Shown piece by piece: positions 16,939-26,535 of a stretch of DNA of 64,000 nucleotides. This DNA comes from JADJLQ01 sp038251405 (lineage in GTDB: Bacteria > Bacteroidota > Bacteroidia > Chitinophagales > Saprospiraceae): positions 124,001 through 188,000 of the forward strand of contig JBBSBH010000004.1 of NCBI GenBank assembly GCA_038251405.1. Reading direction: 5' to 3'. Each line of letters begins with the position of its first letter. Within the stretch, counting starts at the first letter, position 1. The translations under genes and the position numbers were made by a program. The notes beneath the pieces are model-generated. The model did no database searches and was not told the DNA's origin. It worked only from the letters and a program-made list of their open reading frames with translations.

Positions 16939-18807
16939 TTAATTGTAACCAGGTAATTGTTTTAAAGAAATAACTCCAGTAGAATTTTGAAGATCTATTT
17001 GAGTTTGTGGCAGTGGAAAATACTCGCTTACACCTTTTGTAAATACGGAAGTAGGATTTACTGATTGAAATGACTTCTTAGTCTTTTCTACTGATTGATA
17101 AGTATTCAACGTATTAGCCATTGAGCCTGATCCATCGTCCCATCTTTGCAGATCAAAAAAACGATGCCCTTCCATAGCTAATTCCAACCTTCGTTCGAAT
17201 CGAACAGCTTTTTTTGTAAAATCTTTGCCTTTCGCAGAGAAAGTCCCGGCAGGCCATAGAGCAATTTTATATTTATCGGCAGGTGTAGAAGAGGCCGATG
17301 TAGTATATTTAGAATTTGCAGCGGAATAGGTTGCATTTGAATAAACCCATCCGGCAGGATCAGCAGCTCTGGCACGTACCCGATTTACATAATCTTGCGC
17401 CTTATCAATCGCGCCTACTTCAGCTTCACATTCAGCAGCCCATAAAAGTATATCTGCAAACCGGATAAAGGTATAATTATTGGCATTGATTTGAGTGGCA
17501 CCCCAAAATGCAGTTTCATTGGAAGAAAGATTTCCAAATTGACTCTTAGCATATACATTTTTCTTAGGGCTAAAAACACCATTCACTGAAAGATCACGAA
17601 TCCAAAGTACAGAATGAGGGCCCCAATCCAGGTAAGGCACTCCAGGTCTTCCAATAGTCCAATCGATTCTGGGGTCAAGATTACCATCATACACATTTGC
17701 AGCAATGCCATCATTCACTCCTTTACCATCATTCCAGGTATCCAATAATGGCAATCCATCAGCGTCAGTTTTGAATGCATTAGCTAGATTGTAAGATGGA
17801 TTATTGAAACCACAGCAACCACCTGGTGCACCATTTCCGTTGGGGAAATTCAATACATCACCAAAATTTCCATTTAATTGTGAGCCGTCATTTACTGACA
17901 TTTGGCAAGCGAAGATTGATTCTGGACCATTTTTAGTTTGAGCATTAAAATTACTCTCAAAATTTACTAATGCATATTTATCACCTTTAGCTGTAACACC
18001 ATTTGCTATCAATTCTTCCAATAAGGGTTTTGCAGCAGAGAATTTATCTTGAAACATATAAGCTTTGGCGAGAAAGGCCTGGGCAGCCCATTTATTGACA
18101 CGACCTACTTGAGATTGGGTACCAGGTAAATTGTCCTTTGCAAAAACTAAATCGGCTTCAATTTTAGACCATATATCAATGAAATTACCTGAGGCATCTA
18201 CATTATTTACATTAAGATTACCATTTGCTATGGTCACAGTTTCATCTACATAGGGAGGATATTTCCACATTTTCTGGGCATCCATATGATAAAAAGCTCT
18301 TAAAAATTTTGATTCAGCTTCCAGTCTTTTCGATTCAGCAGCATCTATATCAGTGGCTTGTGGAAGCAATCTAAGTACTTCGTTTGCTCTTTGTATACCT
18401 GTATAAAGTATAGTCCATTTATAATTCATATACGTATTCGTCCCACCCGTAGCAGAAAGGCTCCAGGTAGCTAATTGTACTATAGGGGGCTGATCAGTAG
18501 GCGTAGAGCCTTTATAAGAATCATCAGCGCACACACTGCCATATATCCAATTAGAACATGCGCTTGCATAGGTGATGCCGGTAGGATTTACCACCCCTGC
18601 GACCCCAGCCAGATTGGTCAAACCCAGTTCGCCATCTAATACGGAGTACGCACCAATAAGCAGGGCATTAATACCTGCTTTATTTATTACGGTCGCAGAT
18701 GATAATGCCCCTAATGGTTGCTTATCCAGAAAGTCATTGCAGCCCATATTAGCTACCACCAGTAACAGACTTGCTGTTATTATTATACTATTTATTTTAT
18801 TTTTCAT
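16939..18807 (-). CDS. SusD/RagB-family outer-membrane lipoprotein
   Basis: A 622-residue surface glycan-binding lipoprotein, partner of the SusC pore. The N-terminus MKNKINSIIITASLLLVVAN is a lipoprotein signal with the lipid-bearing Cys at residue 23 (MGCNDFLDKQPLG), and NDFLDKQP is the usual SusD start. TPR-like helical parts include YTGIQRANEVLRLLP and ESKFLRAFYHMDAQKMWKYP. The C-terminus carries RFADILLWAAECEAEVG and the RRLELAMEGHRFFDLQRW signature. Ligand is unknown. It follows susC by 26 bases. Confidence 0.95.
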   Translation of the reverse strand: MKNKINSIIITASLLLVVANMGCNDFLDKQPLGALSSATVINKAGINALLIGAYSVLDGELGLTNLAGVAGVVNPTGITYASACSNWIYGSVCADDSYKGSTPTDQPPIVQLATWSLSATGGTNTYMNYKWTILYTGIQRANEVLRLLPQATDIDAAESKRLEAESKFLRAFYHMDAQKMWKYPPYVDETVTIANGNLNVNNVDASGNFIDIWSKIEADLVFAKDNLPGTQSQVGRVNKWAAQAFLAKAYMFQDKFSAAKPLLEELIANGVTAKGDKYALVNFESNFNAQTKNGPESIFACQMSVNDGSQLNGNFGDVLNFPNGNGAPGGCCGFNNPSYNLANAFKTDADGLPLLDTWNDGKGVNDGIAANVYDGNLDPRIDWTIGRPGVPYLDWGPHSVLWIRDLSVNGVFSPKKNVYAKSQFGNLSSNETAFWGATQINANNYTFIRFADILLWAAECEAEVGAIDKAQDYVNRVRARAADPAGWVYSNATYSAANSKYTTSASSTPADKYKIALWPAGTFSAKGKDFTKKAVRFERRLELAMEGHRFFDLQRWDDGSGSMANTLNTYQSVEKTKKSFQSVNPTSVFTKGVSEYFPLPQTQIDLQNSTGVISLKQLPGYN

Positions 18808-18833
18808 TTTTAATTTTTAATTTATTTATTGGT

Positions 18834-21800
18834 TTAGAAAGTAATGGATAAGCCTCCTGTAATCATTTTTTGATTGGCAGGATACGCTCCCCCATCGATA
18901 CCAAAATTGGTAGAAGTGGTGGTAGATCCTAATATTTCAGGATCCAGACCTGTATATTTTGTGGCGGTGAAAAGATTGACGCCTTGCAAATAAACTCTCA
19001 TATTGGATGCACTTATTTTTTTCAAAATAGCAGCTGGTATTGAATACCCTATTTGAAGGCTCTTCAATCTAAGGAAAGAACCATCTTCCATAAGATAGGA
19101 ACTGAAGGCCGTGTTATTACTAAAATTAGCGCCTCTTTCAAGTTTTGGCACAGTAGCATTTGGCCTTTCAGGTGTCCAGCTGTTGTCAACAGCATTCTTA
19201 CTAATAGCCACATCAAATGTCTGCGGAAAATCAATGGAATTTCTTACCTGATTGATTACATCATGACCTACCATGGCATACCAAAACATGCCCAGATCGA
19301 AGCCTTTATAGTTTGTACTAAGTGTGAGACCGGATGTAAAATCTGGATTTGGATTGCCAAAATGGGTTCGGTCATTTGCATCTATTTTACCGTCACCATT
19401 GATATCTGCATATCGGTTTCGGCCTGGTGCGGCGGCATCTTGTTTAGGAGCTGCATCTACTTCGGCCTGGGATTGGAATAAACCTATTTGTTTATATCCG
19501 AAAAATGCGCCTATAGGTTGACCTGCCTGCAATCTGGATTGACCATAATCTATGTATAAAAATCCTGGAGGAACACTTTTTACTTCATTTTTATAGGTAG
19601 TCAAATTAGCTGAAAGATCGAATGTTAGATCGGATGAAATCTTTCCATGATATCCAATATTTAAGTCAATACCTGTATTTTGAATATCTCCGGAATTGAC
19701 TAAGGGAGGTTTTGATCCACCAGCAGTAGCAGGAACTGCAGCCGGAAACAACAAACCATTAATTGCTTTTTTATACCATTCTGCAGAGATGTCCAATTTC
19801 CCATTAAACAAACTGGCATCAAACCCGATATTGGTAATCACATCTTCTTCCCAGGTGGTATTTTCATTGCCAAATTGGCTGGCAAATAAGCCTTGAGATG
19901 GTGTAGTACTGGTTCCATTTATATCATAATATGACTCTACACTACTTTGGCTGTACAAAGTAAAAGCATTGGTAGGACTTACATTTGAAATAGATCCCAG
20001 CACGCCCCATCCTCCTCTGATTTTCAGATCAGAAAGCCAATTAATATTTTTCATGAAAGGCTCTGCTGAAATTCTCCATCCAGCTGTCATGGAAGGAAAA
20101 ACTCCATATCTTTTTGAGGGAGCAAAAACGGACGCTCCATCTCTTCTCAAAGTACCACTCAGGTAATATTTATTATCGAAATTATAATCTGCCCGTCCAA
20201 AAATTGAAAACAAGGAATTTTCATATGGGGTGGCATTTCCATTAATGATAATATTGGAATTGCTTTGTCCGGTAGGCGTGCCGAAATTCAAGGTCCACAA
20301 TAATGGATCTACTGTTAGATTGCCAGGGTCTGTGACATAATAGCTTCCCCTGGAACCGCTTACTCCTCTGCCCGCATTTTTAATGGCTTCAGTACCTCCC
20401 AGCAGATTCAAATTGTGGTGTGCTCCAAAAGTATTTTTATAACTTAACGTATTAGTAAAAGTGAGACTATTCGTATTTCCGTAGTTTTCTATAAAACTAT
20501 TGGGATTAGAGGAGTTTTCTGCATTTTCATATGCTGTATAAACAAATTGATAGTTGTTAAATAGATCAACATTACCACCCACACTGGTCTTAGCAGTAAA
20601 GTTTTTAAGAAAATCTACTTCAGCATAAACGTTTCCAAGTAAGCCGTATCTATTTTCTTTATTGTTTTTGGTGCGTTCCTGAATAGCTACCGGATTAGGT
20701 GAATTTCCCAAACTTCTGGATTGACCACCCGCGAAGTTTCCTTTGATATCATAAACAGGGACGATCCTGGGCATTCTAAATGCGGCATTGATTGAGTTTG
20801 CATTATTTACACCTGGCAATCCCAAATAACCTGGGTTTTTCTTGTAATTAAAAAATGCGCTTTCTCCTATCCTGATATTTTTGCTGACATTAAAAGCAGA
20901 GTTTATTCTGGCACCATATCTTTTGAGATTGGTGTGTATTAAAGTTCCGTCCTGATCAAGATAATTCAAAGACATCAGGTAAGTTCCTTTATCACTACCT
21001 CCACTAATAGAAAGATTATGATTAATAATGTTAGCTGGTTTAAAAATTTCATGGAACCAGTCTGTGCCTTCCTTATTTGCTTTTGTAATTTGATTGGTAT
21101 ACAAAGCATACGTGGACGGGTCAGTTTTAGCACTCTCCCCTACTTGCCCGGTAGGTGTAATATAGTCTGGTACTACAGCTGACGCTCCACTCCCATATTG
21201 AGCATGCACTGCCGGTATACCACTATTTTTAAATTGCGTCCATATGGCATTGGCATTTTCTGTAGGAGTAGCCAAATCCCATCCATTTTTCAATGGTCGT
21301 TGACTGCCAAAATAGGTATCATAGGTCACCGATACTTTACCGGATTTTCCTCTTTTGGTGGTTACTATGATTACTCCATTCGACCCTCGTACACCATAAA
21401 TGGCAGCCGCACCAGCATCTTTTAAAATTTGAATCGATTCGATATCATTAGGATTCAGATCGCTGATATTGCCTTGAGTTCCGTCTATGATCATTAACGG
21501 GGCTGTACTCCCTACAGAAGTGATTCCACGCACACGTATATTACTGGGACCACCTGGCTGCCCTGAATTAATGATCGTTACTCCGGCTGCATTTCCTTGC
21601 AAAACAGATTCAATGGTACCTGATGGCACTTGCTTTAAATTTTTTAAATCAACAACGGTCACAGATCCAGTAATGTCTTTTTTCTTTTGCGAAGAATAGC
21701 CGGTGACCACTATTTCGTCTAATACTGTAGAAGAAACGGCACCCATGGATATATTTACTACCATAGGCGAGGTAGCGTTAATACTTACCGTTTGACTATA

Positions 21801-22037
21801 AGGATTATATCCTACAAAAGTTACTGACAAATGATACGTACCAAATGGGATCTCATCAATAGTGTATTTTCCCTCCAGGTCAGTAGAGCTACCTAGTCCT
21901 AATTCAGTGATACCGATATTGGCAAACTCCAGTGGGACACCATCGCCAGTCACTATACCTTGAATTGAACCCCTCTGAGCCCATAAGTAAATGCCGGAGA
22001 TAACAAAGAGATAAGTAAATGCAAATTTTAGTTTCAT
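18834..22037 (-). CDS. SusC/RagA-family TonB-dependent transporter
   Basis: A 1067-residue outer-membrane porin powered by TonB. A signal peptide (to about residue 20, LWAQ) precedes a carboxypeptidase-regulatory-like domain (about 23-105). The TonB-box/plug region follows (EIVVTGYSSQKKKDITGSV), including VRGITSVGSTAPLMIIDG and the SusC hallmark KDAGAAAIYGVRGSNGVIIV. The remaining 800 residues form the 22-strand barrel. An EF-hand-like DINGDGKIDANDR lies in a late loop. It is first in a leftward operon with susD and the TolB-like gene. LacI-type operators lie just upstream, so sugar induction is likely. Typical targets are oligosaccharides. Confidence 0.96.
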   Translation of the reverse strand: MKLKFAFTYLFVISGIYLWAQRGSIQGIVTGDGVPLEFANIGITELGLGSSTDLEGKYTIDEIPFGTYHLSVTFVGYNPYSQTVSINATSPMVVNISMGAVSSTVLDEIVVTGYSSQKKKDITGSVTVVDLKNLKQVPSGTIESVLQGNAAGVTIINSGQPGGPSNIRVRGITSVGSTAPLMIIDGTQGNISDLNPNDIESIQILKDAGAAAIYGVRGSNGVIIVTTKRGKSGKVSVTYDTYFGSQRPLKNGWDLATPTENANAIWTQFKNSGIPAVHAQYGSGASAVVPDYITPTGQVGESAKTDPSTYALYTNQITKANKEGTDWFHEIFKPANIINHNLSISGGSDKGTYLMSLNYLDQDGTLIHTNLKRYGARINSAFNVSKNIRIGESAFFNYKKNPGYLGLPGVNNANSINAAFRMPRIVPVYDIKGNFAGGQSRSLGNSPNPVAIQERTKNNKENRYGLLGNVYAEVDFLKNFTAKTSVGGNVDLFNNYQFVYTAYENAENSSNPNSFIENYGNTNSLTFTNTLSYKNTFGAHHNLNLLGGTEAIKNAGRGVSGSRGSYYVTDPGNLTVDPLLWTLNFGTPTGQSNSNIIINGNATPYENSLFSIFGRADYNFDNKYYLSGTLRRDGASVFAPSKRYGVFPSMTAGWRISAEPFMKNINWLSDLKIRGGWGVLGSISNVSPTNAFTLYSQSSVESYYDINGTSTTPSQGLFASQFGNENTTWEEDVITNIGFDASLFNGKLDISAEWYKKAINGLLFPAAVPATAGGSKPPLVNSGDIQNTGIDLNIGYHGKISSDLTFDLSANLTTYKNEVKSVPPGFLYIDYGQSRLQAGQPIGAFFGYKQIGLFQSQAEVDAAPKQDAAAPGRNRYADINGDGKIDANDRTHFGNPNPDFTSGLTLSTNYKGFDLGMFWYAMVGHDVINQVRNSIDFPQTFDVAISKNAVDNSWTPERPNATVPKLERGANFSNNTAFSSYLMEDGSFLRLKSLQIGYSIPAAILKKISASNMRVYLQGVNLFTATKYTGLDPEILGSTTTSTNFGIDGGAYPANQKMITGGLSITF

Positions 22038-22069
22038 ACATATAAAGTTTAATTATTTGAATAAGTTAA

Positions 22070-22163
22070 CGCAATCGATTGCGATAAACAATCGATTGCA
22101 TATATATTACTGCAACGTAAGCGTAAATATAAAACGAAATTGTATATTACGCAATCGATTGCG
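22070..22163. promoter_or_regulatory. three LacI-type operator palindromes
   Basis: Two perfect copies of CGCAATCGATTGCG lie at 22070-22083 and 22150-22163. A third, slightly degenerate copy (ACAATCGATTGCA, core 22089-22098) lies beside the first. They occupy the intergenic space between susC (leftward) and the LacI-family gene (rightward). The central CG symmetry with 14-bp dyad is the form bound by LacI/GalR proteins. The two outer sites, 80 bases apart, could support looping. They probably control susC and perhaps the regulator itself. Confidence 0.8.
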
Positions 22164-22342
22164 AAATATTTTGAATAAATTTTGAACCATGGGCCAATTG
22201 CTATCCACTATTAGAACAAAATTTCATTCTTGAAAACATTCCAAGTTGGAAAGAATATGGCATGTTTGAAAATTTAATGTTTATGAATATTTAATGTTAT
22301 AAATCAAATTATTCTTTCCTTTACTTAAACAAAAGAAAAAAA

Positions 22343-23419
22343 GTGAAGAAAAAAACACATGTCACCATATATGATTTAGCTGCTGAATTAAAAGTATCTC
22401 CATCCACTATTTCCAGAGCTTTGAGCGGTCATAATAGTATAAGTAAGGAAAAGGTAAAAGAGATCATCCAGCTGGCCAAGAAGAGAAACTATATTCCCAA
22501 TGATATCGCGTCTAATCTAAGAAAGGCAAAAAGTAATAATATTGGTGTCATTACAACCTGGATCAACCGAACATTTCATTCTGAAATCATAAGCGGAGTG
22601 GAAGAAGAAGTGTCGAATAAAGGCATGAATGTAATCATACTACAATCTCACGATAGATATAAAGACGAAGTTGAAAATGCAAAAGCACTTTTGAATAGCA
22701 GAGTGAGTGGCTTGATCGTATCACTAGCCATGGAAACAAAAAATTACGACCATTTTGAGCCATTTTTCAGGAACCAGATTCCAGTAGTATTTGCTGATCG
22801 GGCACCGGGGCCAGAAATAAAATGCCACCAGGTATTAATTGATAATGAGCTAACTGCTTATGTGGCTACCAAACATTTAATTGATCAGGGGTGTAGACGA
22901 ATTGCACATCTTTCTGGCCAAAAACACAGAGAAAATTATAAGGAGCGTATTCAGGGTTATAATAAAGCGTTACGCGAAAGTGGCCTGAGATTGGATAAAA
23001 AATATATCTATGAGCTGGCTACTAAAAGCGCTGAAGAAGGAGTAATGGCAACCCGGGAATTGATGTCATTACCAGAACCGCCAGACGCTATTTTCTGCAC
23101 AAATGATAGCATGGCAATCGCTATCATTCAATTTTGTAAATCGGTAGGCATAAAGATTCCTGAGCAGCTATGTATCATGGGGTTCAATAATGATCCTACC
23201 TGCAAGATTATAGAACCAAATTTAACCTCAACTGTTAATCCTGGCTTTGAAATCGGTAAGGAGTCGGGTAAATTATTATTGGATCTATTGCATTTCAATT
23301 GGAAGCCTAAGGAATACAGAACCATCACACTAGATACACAATTGATAGCCAGAGAATCTACTGCGAGATTGAATTTTGTAAAAAAAGGCAAACCTGCTTT
23401 ATTGGAAACTTTCCAATAG
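22343..23419 (+). CDS. LacI-family transcriptional regulator
   Basis: A 358-residue regulator starting at GTG 22343. The N-terminal helix-turn-helix (TIYDLAAELKVSPSTISRAL) and hinge helix (NDIASNLRKAKS) are clear. The rest is a periplasmic-binding-like ligand domain with the typical IGVITTWINRTFHSEIISGV and PDAIFCTNDSMAIAIIQF motifs. It is divergent from the sus operon and sits next to three palindromic sites that should be its operators. It presumably responds to a sugar released from the imported glycan. Its 3' end overlaps the convergent small gene by 21 bases. Confidence 0.92.
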   Translation: MKKKTHVTIYDLAAELKVSPSTISRALSGHNSISKEKVKEIIQLAKKRNYIPNDIASNLRKAKSNNIGVITTWINRTFHSEIISGVEEEVSNKGMNVIILQSHDRYKDEVENAKALLNSRVSGLIVSLAMETKNYDHFEPFFRNQIPVVFADRAPGPEIKCHQVLIDNELTAYVATKHLIDQGCRRIAHLSGQKHRENYKERIQGYNKALRESGLRLDKKYIYELATKSAEEGVMATRELMSLPEPPDAIFCTNDSMAIAIIQFCKSVGIKIPEQLCIMGFNNDPTCKIIEPNLTSTVNPGFEIGKESGKLLLDLLHFNWKPKEYRTITLDTQLIARESTARLNFVKKGKPALLETFQ

Positions 23420-23806
23420 CTCTGGATTTTTTTCAAAATCAAACCAGACCTTTTGACCATTATCCTGTTTATTGAAATAAGGAGTTGAAGGAAATGCATT
23501 TAATTCATCTTTATTAAAGCCACCTGGATCCAAAACTATAGACTTGTTCTCTTTAATCCAATATTTCACATGATCCAGGAATGAAAGCTGATCAAAATAC
23601 GCCATGGGAATAACCAGAAAATCTGCTTGTGGTATTATGCTTTCAGGTTCTGATATCATAGCTCCAACTTTGGTACCTTCCAGCCAGGACCGAATATCGG
23701 CAAAATGTGGATGATCCTGAGAAAGGGCAATATTGGGCACTCCCGCCGCAGCTAATATTCTCGCTGTATGCAAATCGGGGACTGAAGTCACTAGTTCAAG
23801 ATTCAT
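23399..23806 (-). CDS. uncharacterised protein, 135 aa, partner of ATP-grasp gene
   Basis: A 135-residue cytoplasmic protein with alpha/beta pattern that I do not recognise. The start is SVPDLHTARILAAAGVPNIA, suggesting a helix that follows a beta strand in a Rossmann- or TIM-like fold, and later FLVIPMAYFDQLSF and IVLDPGGF look like further strands. It follows the ATP-grasp gene by six bases on the same strand, so the two are surely co-transcribed and may act together. Its stop lies inside the last codons of the LacI gene. No signal peptide or membrane segment. Confidence 0.7.
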   Translation of the reverse strand: MNLELVTSVPDLHTARILAAAGVPNIALSQDHPHFADIRSWLEGTKVGAMISEPESIIPQADFLVIPMAYFDQLSFLDHVKYWIKENKSIVLDPGGFNKDELNAFPSTPYFNKQDNGQKVWFDFEKNPELLESFQ

Positions 23807-23812
23807 CTTCTG

Positions 23813-24994
23813 TTATGATTCGAAAAAGCAAATAGATGACCCCACCCAGTCAAAATCCGCATTGTATCGTACTCCTATCATTTTACCTTTACTCAGGCGC
23901 ACAAGGTTCTGCACTACCCTTGGCCTTTGCTCAGGACCTTCCCAGATAGCCATCATTCTGATTTCAGCTTTAGTGGGTATGTTTAAGGTTTTTATAGCTG
24001 GAATATAATGGACTTTTTTCTGAAGAATCCACTCATGCGGCTCTTTAATATTTTCAATATCCTCTTTTTTTACATCTATTACTACTCCCATGCCTGCATA
24101 ACTATATAAAGGTTTAAGTACATAATCATTTAAATTATCAGGAATAGTCTTGAGATCTGAGATACAGATAGTTTCAGGGACAAAATCGCTTTTTATATAC
24201 GGTAATAGATATTTAGAAACCCGATAATACCAATTTGGATGCGGTAACCAGGTCACATCCAGGTCTTGAGTGAGGTCAATGCTTTCTATTTTTTTCGCAA
24301 AAAATTCGTCAAAAATTAATCGATTATAAATTCTTGAAATCTTTTGCTTCTTCCCGTCCTTTTCATAGTATAACATCCTGCCATCTTGCTTCAGCTTAGT
24401 GACACATACCGTTTCTATGCCAAGTAATTTCTTGGTTGCTGCAAAGTCTACTTTTGTTTTTTGTTCTTCCGGCAAATGATCAAGCAATATTACTTCGGCG
24501 GGGTCTGCATCGGCAATAATGATTTTCTTCAGGTCTTCGACCTCCTGCAGTTGGCTGGTGTTTATTAATGAGGTCAAATGATCAGGAAGATGAAACACTT
24601 CCCTGCATGCCCTGGCTTTTAACAACATAAAAGCATAAAGCGAAGGGAATCCCTGCATTTCAATCAATTGAGGTACTATCTCCCCTTTCTCATTTTCACA
24701 GACTCCAAAATCAAAAATCAAAAAAGGTGAATACTTGGGGTCATTGGGGAATCGCTGGTGTGCAGGAATAGACTTTTCAGAGAATGCATAAAAGTCTTTA
24801 TCCACAATAAAATCAATCAAATCATCACAAGCTCTTAACAACATTCCTTTTAAATCATCAGGAATAAATATAGGTGTTTCAGCAACTCTGAAATGTGGCT
24901 CTTCTCCGGTTAATTCTTCAATTTTATGCAGATAAGCCTCATATTTTTCGTGGGTAAATGAAGCATTGAATTGGTTGCGTAATGATTCAATCAT
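23813..24994 (-). CDS. ATP-grasp-like protein of unknown function
   Basis: About 393 residues from ATG 24994 (MIESLRNQFNASFTHEKYEA). A start at 25051 is unlikely because it falls inside the terminator of the preceding gene. The C-terminal half carries an ATP-grasp-like set: YVLKPLYSYAGMGVVIDV (ATP loop), WILQKKV, then EIRMMAIWEG and LVRLSKGKMIGVRYN, resembling the circularly permuted or glutathionylspermidine-synthase-type subgroup. The N-terminal half has conserved-looking FLIFDFGVCENEKGEIVPQL. Members usually join a carboxylate to an amine with ATP. The substrate is unknown. It lies downstream of a sugar MFS gene and directly upstream of a small partner. Confidence 0.6.
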   Translation of the reverse strand: MIESLRNQFNASFTHEKYEAYLHKIEELTGEEPHFRVAETPIFIPDDLKGMLLRACDDLIDFIVDKDFYAFSEKSIPAHQRFPNDPKYSPFLIFDFGVCENEKGEIVPQLIEMQGFPSLYAFMLLKARACREVFHLPDHLTSLINTSQLQEVEDLKKIIIADADPAEVILLDHLPEEQKTKVDFAATKKLLGIETVCVTKLKQDGRMLYYEKDGKKQKISRIYNRLIFDEFFAKKIESIDLTQDLDVTWLPHPNWYYRVSKYLLPYIKSDFVPETICISDLKTIPDNLNDYVLKPLYSYAGMGVVIDVKKEDIENIKEPHEWILQKKVHYIPAIKTLNIPTKAEIRMMAIWEGPEQRPRVVQNLVRLSKGKMIGVRYNADFDWVGSSICFFES

Positions 24995-25027
24995 ATGACC
25001 AATATAAGGCAATCTGTGATACCTAAA

Positions 25028-25064
25028 AATAAAAAAGTCTCCGAAAAACATTTCAGAGACTTTT
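25028..25064 (-). terminator. Rho-independent terminator after MFS gene
   Basis: On the minus strand AAAAGTCTC (25064-25056) pairs with GAGACTTTT (25041-25033), a 9-bp stem with a 14-base loop. It continues in T-rich sequence to 25028. It starts 25 bases after the MFS stop. It also argues that the next gene begins at 24994. Confidence 0.75.
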
Positions 25065-25088
25065 GGTATGGTTTTTTTATTCTATTAT

Positions 25089-26306
25089 CTAATGAACAGC
25101 CGGTTTTACCGCATATTTTTTTCTAAAGAAAAACAAGAATCCGAAAGCGACGATCAGTATAGCAGGAAAAACAGCGATATTATCCAGCGTAGCCTGGCCC
25201 GCGGTCAACTCTACGGCATCACCGGTCAAGCCACTAGCTACAGCCTTGGCTTTTTCTGAATCTAACCATCCGCCAATAATAGGCTGGAAAATAGATAGAC
25301 CCACCATTCCTACACCACCTATCAGCGACATACCCAAAGCTCCAGTCTTCGGAATATATTCAGCAATGAAAGAAATCATATTTGGCCAGAAAAAAGCTAC
25401 CCCTAAGGCAAACATTATGGCAGCCAAATAAACCATGGCTCCTGACGCCTGACTCATCAGTACTATAGCTATAGTAGCAATGATAGCAGAACCCAATAGT
25501 ATTCCGGGTATGCTTAATTTATGAATAATTGGGCCTGCAAATAATCTTCCGATGGCCATCAAGCCAGTCACCAGAAATAACACTACAAGTGGCTGAGCCC
25601 CACTGGCGCCTAATATTCTTTCCACCCAGGATTGTGTGCCTAACTCCGTAGTAGCTGACAATACCATGCAAGCGAGCATGAATAAATATAGGGGCGAGGA
25701 GAAAATTGCTTTTATATTAGAAGATGTACTGGCTTTATCCATTTCGTTATTTGTTTGAGGGAATTTCTGACCCCAGAATAAAATGCCATATATAGCTAAA
25801 GGTATATACATGAAAGCGATCTTAGTTTGCCAGCCACCACCCATTTTGGTCAAAAACAGAGCGATCAGGGAGCCTATGGCCAATCCACCTGGAAACCAAA
25901 CGTGAAACCTATTGAGCATGGTAGCTTTATTATCATCATACATATCTGCTACCATAGGATTGTAGGCAGCTTCTACCATTCCATTGCCAAAGCTTACAAA
26001 AAATGTAGATACAAATAATGGCAAGAAACTGTGTGATAAAATGGAGAATGTAATCCCAAAAAAATGGCAAATAAAAGCCACCCAGCCCAGTTTTTTAGGG
26101 CCTAACGAATTGTACAAGGGGCCACCAACCAATGTTGCTATTGGGAATCCAAATGCACCCATAAAATTGATCCAACCCAATTGAGTATCCGTCAGTAGAA
26201 AATCCTTTGCCAGATCATTCATGATGCCTGCCCGAATGGCAAACGCAAATGCAGTGGTGATTAAGGCAAAGCAACTTGCCATGAAAAGTCGATTCTTATT
26301 GATCAT
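25089..26306 (-). CDS. MFS transporter
   Basis: A 405-residue permease with about 12 membrane segments. The first-half loop carries the MFS-type motif region after helix 2 (GGPLYNSLGPKKLGW), and a second-half counterpart follows helix 8. The N-terminus FALITTAFAFAIRAGIMNDL is typical of sugar or organic-acid MFS proteins found next to Bacteroidetes carbohydrate loci. It probably brings a sugar across the inner membrane for the neighbouring sus system. Substrate cannot be told. A palindrome (26334-26349) sits just upstream of its start. Confidence 0.85.
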   Translation of the reverse strand: MINKNRLFMASCFALITTAFAFAIRAGIMNDLAKDFLLTDTQLGWINFMGAFGFPIATLVGGPLYNSLGPKKLGWVAFICHFFGITFSILSHSFLPLFVSTFFVSFGNGMVEAAYNPMVADMYDDNKATMLNRFHVWFPGGLAIGSLIALFLTKMGGGWQTKIAFMYIPLAIYGILFWGQKFPQTNNEMDKASTSSNIKAIFSSPLYLFMLACMVLSATTELGTQSWVERILGASGAQPLVVLFLVTGLMAIGRLFAGPIIHKLSIPGILLGSAIIATIAIVLMSQASGAMVYLAAIMFALGVAFFWPNMISFIAEYIPKTGALGMSLIGGVGMVGLSIFQPIIGGWLDSEKAKAVASGLTGDAVELTAGQATLDNIAVFPAILIVAFGFLFFFRKKYAVKPAVH

Positions 26307-26333
26307 ACTATGAAATTATTTAAGGTTATTATT

Positions 26334-26349
26334 TATTCGAAATCGAATA
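26334..26349. promoter_or_regulatory. operator-like palindrome between MFS and symporter genes
   Basis: TATTCGA-AA-TCGAATA is a perfect 16-base dyad 28 bases upstream of the MFS start. It differs from the CAATCGATTG operators at 22070-22163, so a different regulator is implied. It may act on the leftward MFS gene, the rightward symporter, or both. Confidence 0.45.
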
Positions 26350-26535
26350 TATGAAAATTTGTTTGACAGGGTAAAAAATATTTATTTTTTTAAGCATGGA
26401 TTGGTCAAACAAAAAATAAAGCTTTGGAAGGTGTAACTGAAATATTGGATTTTGCCAAAAACCAGTTCCCCTTTTTATGAACTGTCATACATTGTATCCT
26501 TTATGAATATTATTTTTCTATCTTGGAATCAATTC

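Noticed and set aside
25000..25051. Upstream start (25051) for the ATP-grasp gene
   Set aside because: It lies inside the Rho-independent terminator hairpin of the MFS gene; ATG 24994 avoids this.
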